From contig CACIKV010000010.1 in the NCBI GenBank assembly GCA_902587325.1, forward strand, positions 1 to 61,787: a stretch of 61,787 bases of DNA. Reading direction: 5' to 3'. Shown here in pieces: positions 36,030 to 44,157 of this stretch; positions within the stretch are counted from its first letter, which is position 1; each line of letters starts with the position of its first letter. Under the pieces are notes generated by a model that did no database searches, had not been told where the DNA came from, and was given only the letters and a program-made list of their open reading frames with translations. The DNA comes from an uncultured Bacteroidota bacterium (GTDB lineage: Bacteria > Bacteroidota > Bacteroidia > Flavobacteriales > Flavobacteriaceae). The position numbers and the translations under genes are program-made.

Positions 36030-36748
36030 TTTTTAAATTGATCTTTTATTGCTGATCCAAAAAATAAAATATCTGAACTAAATGCTATAAAATTATAACC
36101 TTCAGAAAATCTTTTATAAACCTCCGATATTTTGGGCTCTATGACATGAATACCTATATATTTTTTATGATTTTTAGCAACATTAATGTAGTGCTTTAAC
36201 ACATTTTGAACATCATCATCATTATAATCTCCAGGTTTACCCATCGATCCTGATAAATCATATGGACCAATAAAAGTACCTGAAACACCATTATATGAAA
36301 TTATATCCTCCAGAATATTAATTGCATCAATATGTTCAATTTGCAAAATTAATTTTACTTCATCATTAATCCTATTTTTATAATTTTCAAAATTTAAACC
36401 AAAAGATTGGGCTCTAGCTAATCCAACTCCTCTTTGTCCTTTTGGAGGATAATAAACTGAGTTAACAGCTTGTTTCACATCACTCATGGTTCTGATCATA
36501 GGAACAATAATTCCATCTGCACCTGCATCTAATGCTCTTTTAATTATTAAACCACTATTTTCGCCAACCCTAACATAAGCTTTTTTATTTTTACCCTGAA
36601 TTATAGATATTAAAATTTGCATATTACGGTAATCAATTACAGAATGCTCTAAATCAATACAAATCCAATCAAAATCAAATTCACATATTATTTCGGTTAT
36701 AGAAGGTTCAGGTAGTGTTACCCATGTGCCTAAATTTTTTTTATTCAT
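36026..36748 (-). CDS. HpaI-type class II pyruvate aldolase
   Basis: The 240-residue TIM-barrel protein matches HpaI/GarL aldolases. It has DLEH (32-35, catalytic His H35), R60 in AYVRVGEN, the flexible KGQRGVG loop (103-109), metal-binding E138 in LQIEHIDA and D164 in GPYDLSGSMG (161-170). These enzymes reversibly join pyruvate with an aldehyde to give 4-hydroxy-2-keto-3-deoxy acids. It overlaps the KdsB-like gene by 4 bases and follows the LIC12162-family gene by one base. Making a 2-keto-3-deoxy sugar acid for CMP activation is the attractive reading. HpaI proteins are usually catabolic, so their presence in this operon is notable. Confidence 0.85.
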   Translation of the reverse strand: MNKKNLGTWVTLPEPSITEIICEFDFDWICIDLEHSVIDYRNMQILISIIQGKNKKAYVRVGENSGLIIKRALDAGADGIIVPMIRTMSDVKQAVNSVYYPPKGQRGVGLARAQSFGLNFENYKNRINDEVKLILQIEHIDAINILEDIISYNGVSGTFIGPYDLSGSMGKPGDYNDDDVQNVLKHYINVAKNHKKYIGIHVIEPKISEVYKRFSEGYNFIAFSSDILFFGSAIKDQFKK

Positions 36749-36749
36749 T

Positions 36750-38405
36750 TTAATCTAAATTACTAACAAAATTACTCCATTGTTTAAAAAAATTAGAATC
36801 CTTTAAGGCATAATTCTTATTAAATTTTTCAAGACTCACTTGTAAATTTCTATCATTCCACCAGAATTCTATACTATCATAAATTTCATTCAATTTTTTT
36901 ACTGCATTTTCAGCAGAATTTTGAATTATGCCATGTCCTTTTAATTCTTCGATTATTTCTAAAATATTTTCATCAAAAAAATTACAATCATAATTCCAAA
37001 ATGCAATAGTAGGTATTTTTGCTGAAAACAATATATTCATAGTTGTACCTGGACCATCAATAAGAATTATCTTTGACTTCATCGTTTCAATGTGTAAATC
37101 CCCTTTAATAATATCAATTTTTTCTTTAAACTTTCTTTCAAATTCTAAAGATAATGCTCCACCTCCTGATTGAGAAAGTGGTGGTCTATATTTAAAGTAT
37201 TTTTTTAATTTTTTATCTAAAGAATTATAGATTCTAAAAAGATTATTTTGACGATCAACGTTTTCTGAACTTAAATTGATTGAATTAATTCTGAATGAGT
37301 ATGGATTTACATTAGATTCAATAAAAATTATATTATTATTTTGATTTGAAAAATTGAATTTTGAAAGATATGGTGAAGGAAGTGGAACAACATTATCAGT
37401 ATACCTGTTTTTTTTCCATCCCCAGCTAATATATTGCAGTGAATTAGAATATTCTACAGAGTTAACTGCAGCATGAACAGCAACTGAACCGTATACTCCT
37501 CCATGCTGAGATAAAATCAATGAATTTCCTAACTCCACCTTTTCGGCAATTTTTTGTTTTAACTTTTCATTATAATACATGTTTGAACCACAGCATATTA
37601 TATATCCATTTTCTTTTCTTGATTTATTTCTTAAATTTATTTTTTTAAAACAGTTTGGTAATAATTTTTTAGCATAAATTTCCCAATCAAATTCTGAATT
37701 AAGTTTAAGTTGACTTTCTTTTTTAGCTAAATTTTCTACACTAAAATTTTTATTTTTCTTAAAATATAATTTGCATTGCAAAAAAATTGAGTTTTTTAAA
37801 CCTAAACCTTTAACAGAGTAAAATGGAATTAATTCAATTAAATAATTATAAATTTTTTCCTTAAAAGAAAGGTCTCTTTCAATTTTATTATATTTATTTT
37901 TTTTGGATATGTATTCAACGTTCCAATTATCTGGCTTTAATTTCTCAATAATTCTAGAAATTATCCAAAAATTAAATATCTTATTCATTGATCCATTTCT
38001 TATAAAATCTAAAGTATCTTCAAATTCCCAGTTAATATCATCTTTCATTAGAACTACATCAAACTCTTTATTTTTATGATTTTTTATAATATTTTTTAAG
38101 CTATCTATCCTTAATATTATAAGATGAACAAATGCGTTTATCCAAGGGTTTAATACGATCTTTAAATATTTTTTTGAAAATTTTTTGCTGTTATTGGGTT
38201 TAAGATTAAGTAAGAAGAAATCTAATAAGTATTCAATAATATCGTTTGCATTATTTTCTAAAGATCGAATATCGTTCAATGATAAATATTCTGAGATTTC
38301 ACTAAGATTATAATCTTTAGGATTTTCAAAACACCAAGGACCAAAAAAGATATCATTTGAGGTTGGTTTTAATGGTGAATCGATTATCCATAATCTATTT
38401 CTCAT
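36750..38405 (-). CDS. LIC12162 family putative transferase
   Basis: The 551-residue protein matches the LIC12162 family from Leptospira O-antigen loci. It has an early FFGPWCF (20-26) and a C-terminal half containing IICCGSNMYYN (269-279), LSQHGGVYGS (298-307) and YISWGW (325-330). A late region reads SAKIPTIAFWNYD. The C-terminal half looks GT-B-like. No member's function is firmly known to me; a transferase acting on a CMP- or UDP-sugar is the usual suggestion. It sits between the HpaI aldolase (1 base away) and an AAC(3)-type gene (6 bases), so it may be the transferase for the acid made by that block. Confidence 0.82.
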   Translation of the reverse strand: MRNRLWIIDSPLKPTSNDIFFGPWCFENPKDYNLSEISEYLSLNDIRSLENNANDIIEYLLDFFLLNLKPNNSKKFSKKYLKIVLNPWINAFVHLIILRIDSLKNIIKNHKNKEFDVVLMKDDINWEFEDTLDFIRNGSMNKIFNFWIISRIIEKLKPDNWNVEYISKKNKYNKIERDLSFKEKIYNYLIELIPFYSVKGLGLKNSIFLQCKLYFKKNKNFSVENLAKKESQLKLNSEFDWEIYAKKLLPNCFKKINLRNKSRKENGYIICCGSNMYYNEKLKQKIAEKVELGNSLILSQHGGVYGSVAVHAAVNSVEYSNSLQYISWGWKKNRYTDNVVPLPSPYLSKFNFSNQNNNIIFIESNVNPYSFRINSINLSSENVDRQNNLFRIYNSLDKKLKKYFKYRPPLSQSGGGALSLEFERKFKEKIDIIKGDLHIETMKSKIILIDGPGTTMNILFSAKIPTIAFWNYDCNFFDENILEIIEELKGHGIIQNSAENAVKKLNEIYDSIEFWWNDRNLQVSLEKFNKNYALKDSNFFKQWSNFVSNLD

Positions 38406-38411
38406 TAAAGA

Positions 38412-39224
38412 TTATTTCTGATAAGGTTTAATTTTAGGTTCATACTCCAAATAATTATATATGTCATCATTGAAAAAGGTAATAGCCTCTTTATAAAAAT
38501 CTTTCATTTTAAAACACCATAACTTCAATCCAGTTTCATGGATGTTTTCGTAAAGTAATTTTTTTTCTTTTAAAGAATCAAAATAATGTTCATTAAGTAA
38601 AACTCTTTTTTTTATATCAGAACCTACATACATAACTGACTGATAAAAAAAATCTTTTGTAATCTTCCCATTTTTTAAAATAGGATGGCAAAATTCTTTG
38701 GTATATCTGTATGGTACACCATAAATTGTTTCAATATGGTGGATTAAAGTCACAGCTTTAGAAGGATGTAAGCCAAAGTTTAATTGTTTTACATCCATAT
38801 CTAAAAAATGGCTCCAAGGAGATTCTATTCCAAATGCATGTTTTGAAACTTTTTTTAAGATATTTGCATCTTTTCCAATACCAGAAACTGACCAAAACGG
38901 ATGATTACTTCTAACAGAATCTGGTAATTTCCTTAAATATTCTGCAAAAGCCCCCATTCTATCAGAGGGAGTTTTTTTTATATCAAATGGGATTGAGGTA
39001 TTACAAAGATTCATGGACGCAGATGGTGAAAAAATTGTTGAATCTTTACCAATGACACTAAAAATAGAATCTAATAAAATTTCCATTTTTCTATTTTTAA
39101 ATATCCTTAAGCGACCTAAAGATGCAAGGTTTCCAGTTACAAATACTTTATCTCCATGAGATAAACCTAAATTTTTAAGTAATTGAACTAATTCATTCTT
39201 GAATTTTTTTTCTATTTCACTCAT
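38412..39224 (-). CDS. AAC(3)-family N-acyltransferase
   Basis: The 270-residue protein belongs to the antibiotic N-acetyltransferase fold. It has the N-terminal GDKVFVTGNLASLGR (24-38) and FSPSASMN (65-72), then RSNHPFWSVSGIG (105-117). The catalytic-region IHHIE (161-165) is followed by GVPYRYTKEF. In polysaccharide loci such proteins acylate amino sugars rather than drugs. The gene overlaps the CitE-like gene by 8 bases. With a CoA-ester lyase-like neighbour, an unusual acyl-CoA donor is possible. It should not be read as an antibiotic resistance gene. Confidence 0.82.
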   Translation of the reverse strand: MSEIEKKFKNELVQLLKNLGLSHGDKVFVTGNLASLGRLRIFKNRKMEILLDSIFSVIGKDSTIFSPSASMNLCNTSIPFDIKKTPSDRMGAFAEYLRKLPDSVRSNHPFWSVSGIGKDANILKKVSKHAFGIESPWSHFLDMDVKQLNFGLHPSKAVTLIHHIETIYGVPYRYTKEFCHPILKNGKITKDFFYQSVMYVGSDIKKRVLLNEHYFDSLKEKKLLYENIHETGLKLWCFKMKDFYKEAITFFNDDIYNYLEYEPKIKPYQK

Positions 39225-40143
39225 TTTCGTCTAAATATTTTTTTGCTGCTAAAAATTGATGTGGTGCAATAAATCTATGACTACTAACCCCAAAGGATCT
39301 TTTATTTGATCTACCTTCGATAAAATCATTAATAATATTTTTAGCAATTTTAATTTTTTCGGAATTACTAAAATCATATTTAATCAACTCTAATTTAGAA
39401 TATTTTAATCTATAAGATAATGCTAGAGTTGAATTAACACAACAATGCCAAATTTCTTTTAAATCTGCTATTTTTTCTGTATAAAAATTACATTGCCAAA
39501 ATAATTTTTCGTTGTGAGGAAATGGGAATGGAGATCCAACAAACGATTTTTTATATTTTTTTAAAAGAGTTGTAATATCATTTATAATCTCCCAATATTT
39601 ATCATGATTTGGATCTAGAAAAGGCCAAAATTCACAACTGTAAGAAAAATCAAAATTTCCATAGTGAACTCTCTTTATTAAATTTTCTTTATCATGACTT
39701 AAGATATTTTCTAGATTTTTAAATCCCTCTTTTGTTTCAATCATAGGAACAATCTCAATATTATTGAAGTATTCATTTAAATTGGCTATTTCATCAAATG
39801 ATTCAGTCATCGGCAAAAAAATTCCATCAATTTTAAAATTATTCTTAATTACTATTTTAATGATTGATAAATCCAAATTATAAAATTCGGTTTTTGGAGA
39901 ATTGATTCTTACATATAATTTAGAGTTGGTAATTGGTAACTTATAGTTAGATATTGTCAAAAGACCATCACGTGCAATTTTTTTTAATTCTAAATTATGT
40001 TTACTGTCAAAAATATCCTGAGCGCTATCCTCTAAGTCCAAAATAACATTTCTATTTTTTGAAAATAATTTTTTGGTTAAAGCGTATGATGCCAGTGGCC
40101 TTGTTAAAGGTAAATATTGAATTAAAGTAATGTTATTATCCAT
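39217..40143 (-). CDS. HpcH/HpaI family, CitE-like lyase
   Basis: The 308-residue TIM-barrel protein has VILDLEDSAQD (about 33-43), YVRINSP, the metal-ligand IPMIETKEGF and VHYGNFDFSYS in place of the usual 'GxxDL' motif. That fits the citrate lyase beta/malyl-CoA lyase branch rather than HpaI. Members cleave or form 3-hydroxyacyl-CoA or keto-acid bonds. It overlaps the AAC(3) gene by 8 bases and the DUF4910 gene by 8 bases. A role in making the acyl group used by the AAC(3)-type enzyme is my inference. The altered GNFDF motif may signal a changed substrate. Confidence 0.75.
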   Translation of the reverse strand: MDNNITLIQYLPLTRPLASYALTKKLFSKNRNVILDLEDSAQDIFDSKHNLELKKIARDGLLTISNYKLPITNSKLYVRINSPKTEFYNLDLSIIKIVIKNNFKIDGIFLPMTESFDEIANLNEYFNNIEIVPMIETKEGFKNLENILSHDKENLIKRVHYGNFDFSYSCEFWPFLDPNHDKYWEIINDITTLLKKYKKSFVGSPFPFPHNEKLFWQCNFYTEKIADLKEIWHCCVNSTLALSYRLKYSKLELIKYDFSNSEKIKIAKNIINDFIEGRSNKRSFGVSSHRFIAPHQFLAAKKYLDENE

Positions 40144-41425
40144 CTACTTTTTCAATTAATTTAGCTTTGACTAGTTTTTCAGTTAAACTATATAATTCCC
40201 AAATTGGTACATTCATAATATCAGCAATTTCAAGCAAACTGTTATGACCATCTGAATAGGCAATAAGATTTTTTAAGTTTTTTACTTCGTTAATAGTTTT
40301 CTTTGTAGAAATTTGTGGATAGAGACCCCTTTTACCAAGCTGAGGCTCACACAAAACTAAATTTTTATAAGTGTTATTTTTTTCAAAAATATCAATAATT
40401 TTTGTATATAAATCGAATGATCCCTGAAATCCAGTTGGGCTTATAAAATCTAAATTGTCTAATGATGTATGATATTCATCAAACTCTCCATATTTCGATC
40501 TCATTACAGAACAAAAAGGTATGTCAATACCAGGTGATGAATATTGTCTTTCATCACTTCCTCTATCAAGAAAAGAATATAATTTATACTCAATATTCAT
40601 TTTGTCTAAAACATGTCTTGCAACTTGATCAGCTATTGAGTTTTTAAATTTTGATTCTAAAAATGAATAACACAAATCATCTCCAACGCAAGTCAAAATA
40701 AAACCTGCTTTAGTTCTTCTTCTCATTAATTCTAAATTTTTATGTAAATAAGCAACAGCTCCAATTGTTTCTGGAATAAAAATAAATCTATATGAGTATT
40801 TAGGTTTTTTAGCTTTTTCTAAATATTTAATCAAAAATGTTGCAAGTGATGGACCAGATAAATTATCATTTGCTAGAGATGGATGACATATATACGTAGA
40901 AAAAACAATTTCTTTTTTGCTTTTACCGCTAATTAAAACCTCTCCATAAGTTAATGATCCTTTTTCTAATGATGCATCAATTTTTACATGATAGAAATCT
41001 TCATTAATATTTTTTCTCTGATTTTCAGAAATACAAAAACCCCAATTTTTTTGATAATATGATGTTATGTATGGAATTGCATTAGGCATATCACTTATAG
41101 AATACAAGTGGTTTTTTAATTCAGTTAAACTTATTTTTTTATCTACTGGAATTGAATAGCCCATTAAGTGGACATTGTTTTTTTTAAAATCAATAATTCT
41201 ATTTCCACTCAAATCTTCGATAAAAGCATCTTTCACATTCCACTCTAAAGGGATGTGCCAATCAAAGCATTTTGTCTTTGATTCAATTTCTGTTACATCT
41301 AAATTACTTTGAATTTGTTTTTGAATTAACCCCAAAGTTTGTCTAACACCATCACCAGTTATACTTCTGTTTATACCAAACAAAGAACTGCAAAAGTCGT
41401 AAATTTTTTTACCTTCTTTACTCAT
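40136..41425 (-). CDS. DUF4910 aminopeptidase-like protein with C-terminal winged helix
   Basis: The 429-residue protein begins with the DUF4910 signature SLFGINRSITGDGVRQTL. It has an inserted beta domain (about 60-165). The M28-like metal site then reads CHPSLANDNLSG (H181, D187) with FIPETIGA (E219) and SSPGIDIPFCSVMRS further on. The last 80 residues form a winged-helix-like tail (SDGHNSLLEIADIMN). Such proteins are frequent in surface glycan loci, often beside nonulosonic acid genes, but their reaction is not established. An amide hydrolase acting on an N-acylated or aminoacylated sugar is plausible. It overlaps pseI by 8 bases. Confidence 0.83.
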   Translation of the reverse strand: MSKEGKKIYDFCSSLFGINRSITGDGVRQTLGLIQKQIQSNLDVTEIESKTKCFDWHIPLEWNVKDAFIEDLSGNRIIDFKKNNVHLMGYSIPVDKKISLTELKNHLYSISDMPNAIPYITSYYQKNWGFCISENQRKNINEDFYHVKIDASLEKGSLTYGEVLISGKSKKEIVFSTYICHPSLANDNLSGPSLATFLIKYLEKAKKPKYSYRFIFIPETIGAVAYLHKNLELMRRRTKAGFILTCVGDDLCYSFLESKFKNSIADQVARHVLDKMNIEYKLYSFLDRGSDERQYSSPGIDIPFCSVMRSKYGEFDEYHTSLDNLDFISPTGFQGSFDLYTKIIDIFEKNNTYKNLVLCEPQLGKRGLYPQISTKKTINEVKNLKNLIAYSDGHNSLLEIADIMNVPIWELYSLTEKLVKAKLIEKVDG

Positions 41426-42479
41426 CTAAATTTATTTGTTCTAATGAAACTCTTGTTCCTCTCAAAACATCCAAGTTAATTTTTTTTCCAATTATTTTAT
41501 TTAAAAACTTTGGATGTAAACCAAAACCCGGTCTAATAGACTTTATATCTTTTGCAGAAATAATTTGATTTTTTTTTAAATCATTTACAAAATATAAAGA
41601 TCTACTAAAATTTCTTCCTTTTTGTTGTTTTTTAGTTAAATCAAATGTTTTAATTCCTACTGACTTTGAAGCTTTTCTGACATTATCAACCATAAGTTTA
41701 AATTCGTTCTCATTTAAAGAAAAAGAAGAATCTGGACCACCTATACTCTTATCAATAATAAAATGTTTTTCAATTACTTTTGCTCCAAGTGAAGTTGCAA
41801 CAATTGGTGCAACATAACCCTCCGTATGATCAGATAAACCAGTAAAATATCCATATTTTTCTCTTAGATGTTTTATCATTGTAAGATTAGCTTCATCAAT
41901 TGGAGCTGGATAACTTGATGTACATTTAAGTAAAATTATTTGATTATTACCAGCCTTAATGCATGTTTCTATTGCTAAATCGATATCATTTTCGGTTGCG
42001 ATTCCTGTTGAAATTATAATAGGTTTTCCTTTTTTTGCAATATATTCAATCAAGTTAACATCAGTTATTTCAAATGATGCGATTTTGTAGGCAGGAGAAT
42101 TAAGAGTTTCTAATAGATCAACAGCTGAGTTATCAAATGGAGAAGAAAAGCATACTAAACCTTCATCCTTAGCAACTTTGAATAATTTCTCATGCCAATC
42201 CCAGGGTGTATATGCTTCTCTATATAAATCATGTAATTTTCTTCCATTCCAAATTGTTCCTTTGATAATAAAATCTTTACTATCACAATCTAATGTAATG
42301 GTATCTGGTGTATATGTTTGTAATTTTATACAATCAGCTCCAGCTCTTTTTGCTGACTTAATAGTATTGATTGCATAATCTAATGAACCGTTATGATTTG
42401 CTGACATCTCTGCTATTATAAAAACATCACTTTGAGCATTAATCTCAAAATCACTTATTCTAATTGAATCACTTTTCAT
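41418..42479 (-). CDS. pseI: Pseudaminic acid synthase
   Basis: The 353-residue NeuB-family synthase matches the PseI branch. It has MSANHNGSLDYAINTI, DLYREAYTPWDWHEKLF and FSSPFDNSAVDLLE. YKIASFEITDVNLIEY, LKCTSSYPAP and GGPDSSFSL follow. The C-terminal SAF domain (about 285-353) contains IRPGFGLHPKFLNKIIGKK. PseI condenses PEP with 2,4-diacetamido-2,4,6-trideoxy-L-altrose to give pseudaminic acid. The gene overlaps the GNAT gene by 11 bases. The PEP and metal-binding regions are intact. Confidence 0.93.
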   Translation of the reverse strand: MKSDSIRISDFEINAQSDVFIIAEMSANHNGSLDYAINTIKSAKRAGADCIKLQTYTPDTITLDCDSKDFIIKGTIWNGRKLHDLYREAYTPWDWHEKLFKVAKDEGLVCFSSPFDNSAVDLLETLNSPAYKIASFEITDVNLIEYIAKKGKPIIISTGIATENDIDLAIETCIKAGNNQIILLKCTSSYPAPIDEANLTMIKHLREKYGYFTGLSDHTEGYVAPIVATSLGAKVIEKHFIIDKSIGGPDSSFSLNENEFKLMVDNVRKASKSVGIKTFDLTKKQQKGRNFSRSLYFVNDLKKNQIISAKDIKSIRPGFGLHPKFLNKIIGKKINLDVLRGTRVSLEQINLDE

Positions 42480-42924
42480 ATTGGAATATTTTATAATTAT
42501 TTTTTTTAATCAATTTGATAAATTTAAAACCAGCGTTTTCAAAAATTTTTACTGATTTTTTATTTTCTTGTTTTATTAATGCAATTAAAGTCACATTCTG
42601 AAAACTATTTTGAAAAAAAGTTACTGATTTTTTTAAAATTTCCGATGCCAAACCCTTGCCACGGAATTCACTTGCAATAGAAATACTAACAATATATTTT
42701 TTTTCTTTACTTGGCTCAAATCTAACCTGGGCACATGGCTCTTTAAAATAATTAAATATTAAAATTAGATATTGTTTGTTATTAATTCTTTTTTCAAACC
42801 AGAATCGGTGTGTTTCAAATTCGATTGGTTTATCATTAAAAGAATTTTTACGCGTTAATTCATCATTTGACCAGCCAAATAATAAGTTTATGTCTTCATG
42901 ATTAGCTGGCCTGAATGAAATCAT
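42469..42924 (-). CDS. GNAT acetyltransferase of the PseG-tail/PseH type
   Basis: The 151-residue GNAT protein has FRPANHEDINLLFGWSNDE, then NSFNDKPIEFETHRFWFEKR. The acetyl-CoA loop is EFRGKGLASEIL and the end is FENAGF. The NSF...I...H..WF pattern is the one seen in the GNAT domain fused to PseG in many bacteria. Here it stands alone and no PseG hydrolase domain precedes it. It overlaps its upstream GNAT neighbour by 4 bases and pseI by 11 bases. It probably N-acetylates an amino sugar intermediate or the finished acid. Confidence 0.8.
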   Translation of the reverse strand: MISFRPANHEDINLLFGWSNDELTRKNSFNDKPIEFETHRFWFEKRINNKQYLILIFNYFKEPCAQVRFEPSKEKKYIVSISIASEFRGKGLASEILKKSVTFFQNSFQNVTLIALIKQENKKSVKIFENAGFKFIKLIKKNNYKIFQYEK

Positions 42925-43481
42925 TTTTGGTGTTTTGTATAAGTCCTGATATCATAGAATCTATTTCCATGATTATAACCATCTTTTAAATGACTTTCCA
43001 AATAATAATTACTTGATTCAATTATTGGATATAATTTAGGTCTTAAATCATAGACGACTAAATATAATTTCTGTAGACTTAATTCGAAAAAACCTACTTT
43101 TTCAATTAAAATTAAAAAATGAGTCCAATATGTCTCAAAATAAGTTTTTTCTAATTTGGTACTCATCAAAAAAGATATTTCAGATTTTTTACTTTTCCAA
43201 TCAATATGAACAAGTCCACCATATCCCACAAAAACATCTTTATGAAAAAAAGAAAATAATATTTGATCTGGCTTTGACTGACTAAATTGTTTTTCAATTA
43301 CCTCATTGAAATACAGGTCTTGTGCTGATGTTGTAAGTTTTTTCTTTTGCCTCAAGTGGTATATTTGTTCATTTCGCCAATTCATAATTTTGAAACGATC
43401 TGAAACTCTGATTGGAATTATTCTAAACTCATTCTCACTAAATATTTGTTTATTCAAACATTTATATCTACTTGTTTTCAA
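42921..43481 (-). CDS. GNAT-family acetyltransferase, candidate PseH
   Basis: The 186-residue protein begins with the pattern RIIPIRVSDRFKIMNWRNE followed by HLRQKKKLT, seen in acetyltransferases of pseudaminic acid loci. It continues with YGGLVHIDWKSKKSEISFLM and FELSLQKLYLVVYDLRP, a GNAT-like core whose acetyl-CoA loop is less clear than in its neighbour. It lies between pseF (14-base overlap) and the second GNAT (4-base overlap). PseH acetylates the 4-amino group of the PseC product; either GNAT could do this. Confidence 0.72.
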   Translation of the reverse strand: MKTSRYKCLNKQIFSENEFRIIPIRVSDRFKIMNWRNEQIYHLRQKKKLTTSAQDLYFNEVIEKQFSQSKPDQILFSFFHKDVFVGYGGLVHIDWKSKKSEISFLMSTKLEKTYFETYWTHFLILIEKVGFFELSLQKLYLVVYDLRPKLYPIIESSNYYLESHLKDGYNHGNRFYDIRTYTKHQK

Positions 43482-44157
43482 AACTTAGTTTATATTTTAT
43501 TTCAGCAAGCCTCCAATCACTGTGATTGTCAATATCCTGCGACATATTTTTATCAATTATTATAGCCTCAGTATTATCAGTTAAAATCGTTTTACTTTTT
43601 ATAAATTTTTCCACATTTATTGTATAAAACATACCGGCATCATGAAAATTAATTGAGAAATCCTGAGTTCTTTTTGTAATTAAATTATCAGAAAATTTAA
43701 TTTTATTGTTATTAGTAACTGAAAAACTTCTTTGAATTGGATGTGAAAATTCTACAATAGGCAAAACTGTATCAACATCTTTTTTTTGAATGATTTTTAA
43801 TGATTTTTTTAGTAAATCAATAGTTACAAAAGGTGAACATGGGTAAATACATGTTAAATACTTTATTTTACCAATTTTGTTAGAAAATTTTGATATAAAT
43901 TCAAGTAATGCATCAGATGTTGTTGCTAAGTCATTACTATTTTCTAGTGATCTAGTAAATGGAGTTTTTGCGCCAAATTTATTAGCTATATCTTTAATTT
44001 GTTTTGAATCAGAAGAAACATAAACACCATCAAACAGATTCGACTTTAAAGCAATATTAATGGGATAAAAAATTATTGGCTTCCCCAAAAAATCTTTAAT
44101 ATTTTTATTTGGTATTCGTTTACTTCCTCCTCTAGCAATAATTACAGCAATTTTCAT
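43468..44157 (-). CDS. pseF: Pseudaminic acid cytidylyltransferase
   Basis: The 229-residue protein has the CMP-NulO synthetase motif IIARGGSKRIPNKNI at its N-terminus. FLGKPIIFYPI, VSSDSKQIKDIA, the LATTSDALLEF region and CIYPCSPFVTIDLL follow. It activates pseudaminic acid as CMP-Pse5Ac7Ac using CTP. It overlaps pseC by 4 bases, which fits PseF rather than NeuA or LegF. A second CMP-transferase domain exists at 49833-50987, so the two probably serve different acids. Confidence 0.88.
   Translation of the reverse strand: MKIAVIIARGGSKRIPNKNIKDFLGKPIIFYPINIALKSNLFDGVYVSSDSKQIKDIANKFGAKTPFTRSLENSNDLATTSDALLEFISKFSNKIGKIKYLTCIYPCSPFVTIDLLKKSLKIIQKKDVDTVLPIVEFSHPIQRSFSVTNNNKIKFSDNLITKRTQDFSINFHDAGMFYTINVEKFIKSKTILTDNTEAIIIDKNMSQDIDNHSDWRLAEIKYKLSFENK

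Noticed and set aside
38412-39224. Aminoglycoside resistance gene
   Set aside because: The AAC(3) fold is clear, but the gene is buried and overlapping in a glycan operon with sugar-modifying neighbours, so a glycan acyltransferase is far more likely.
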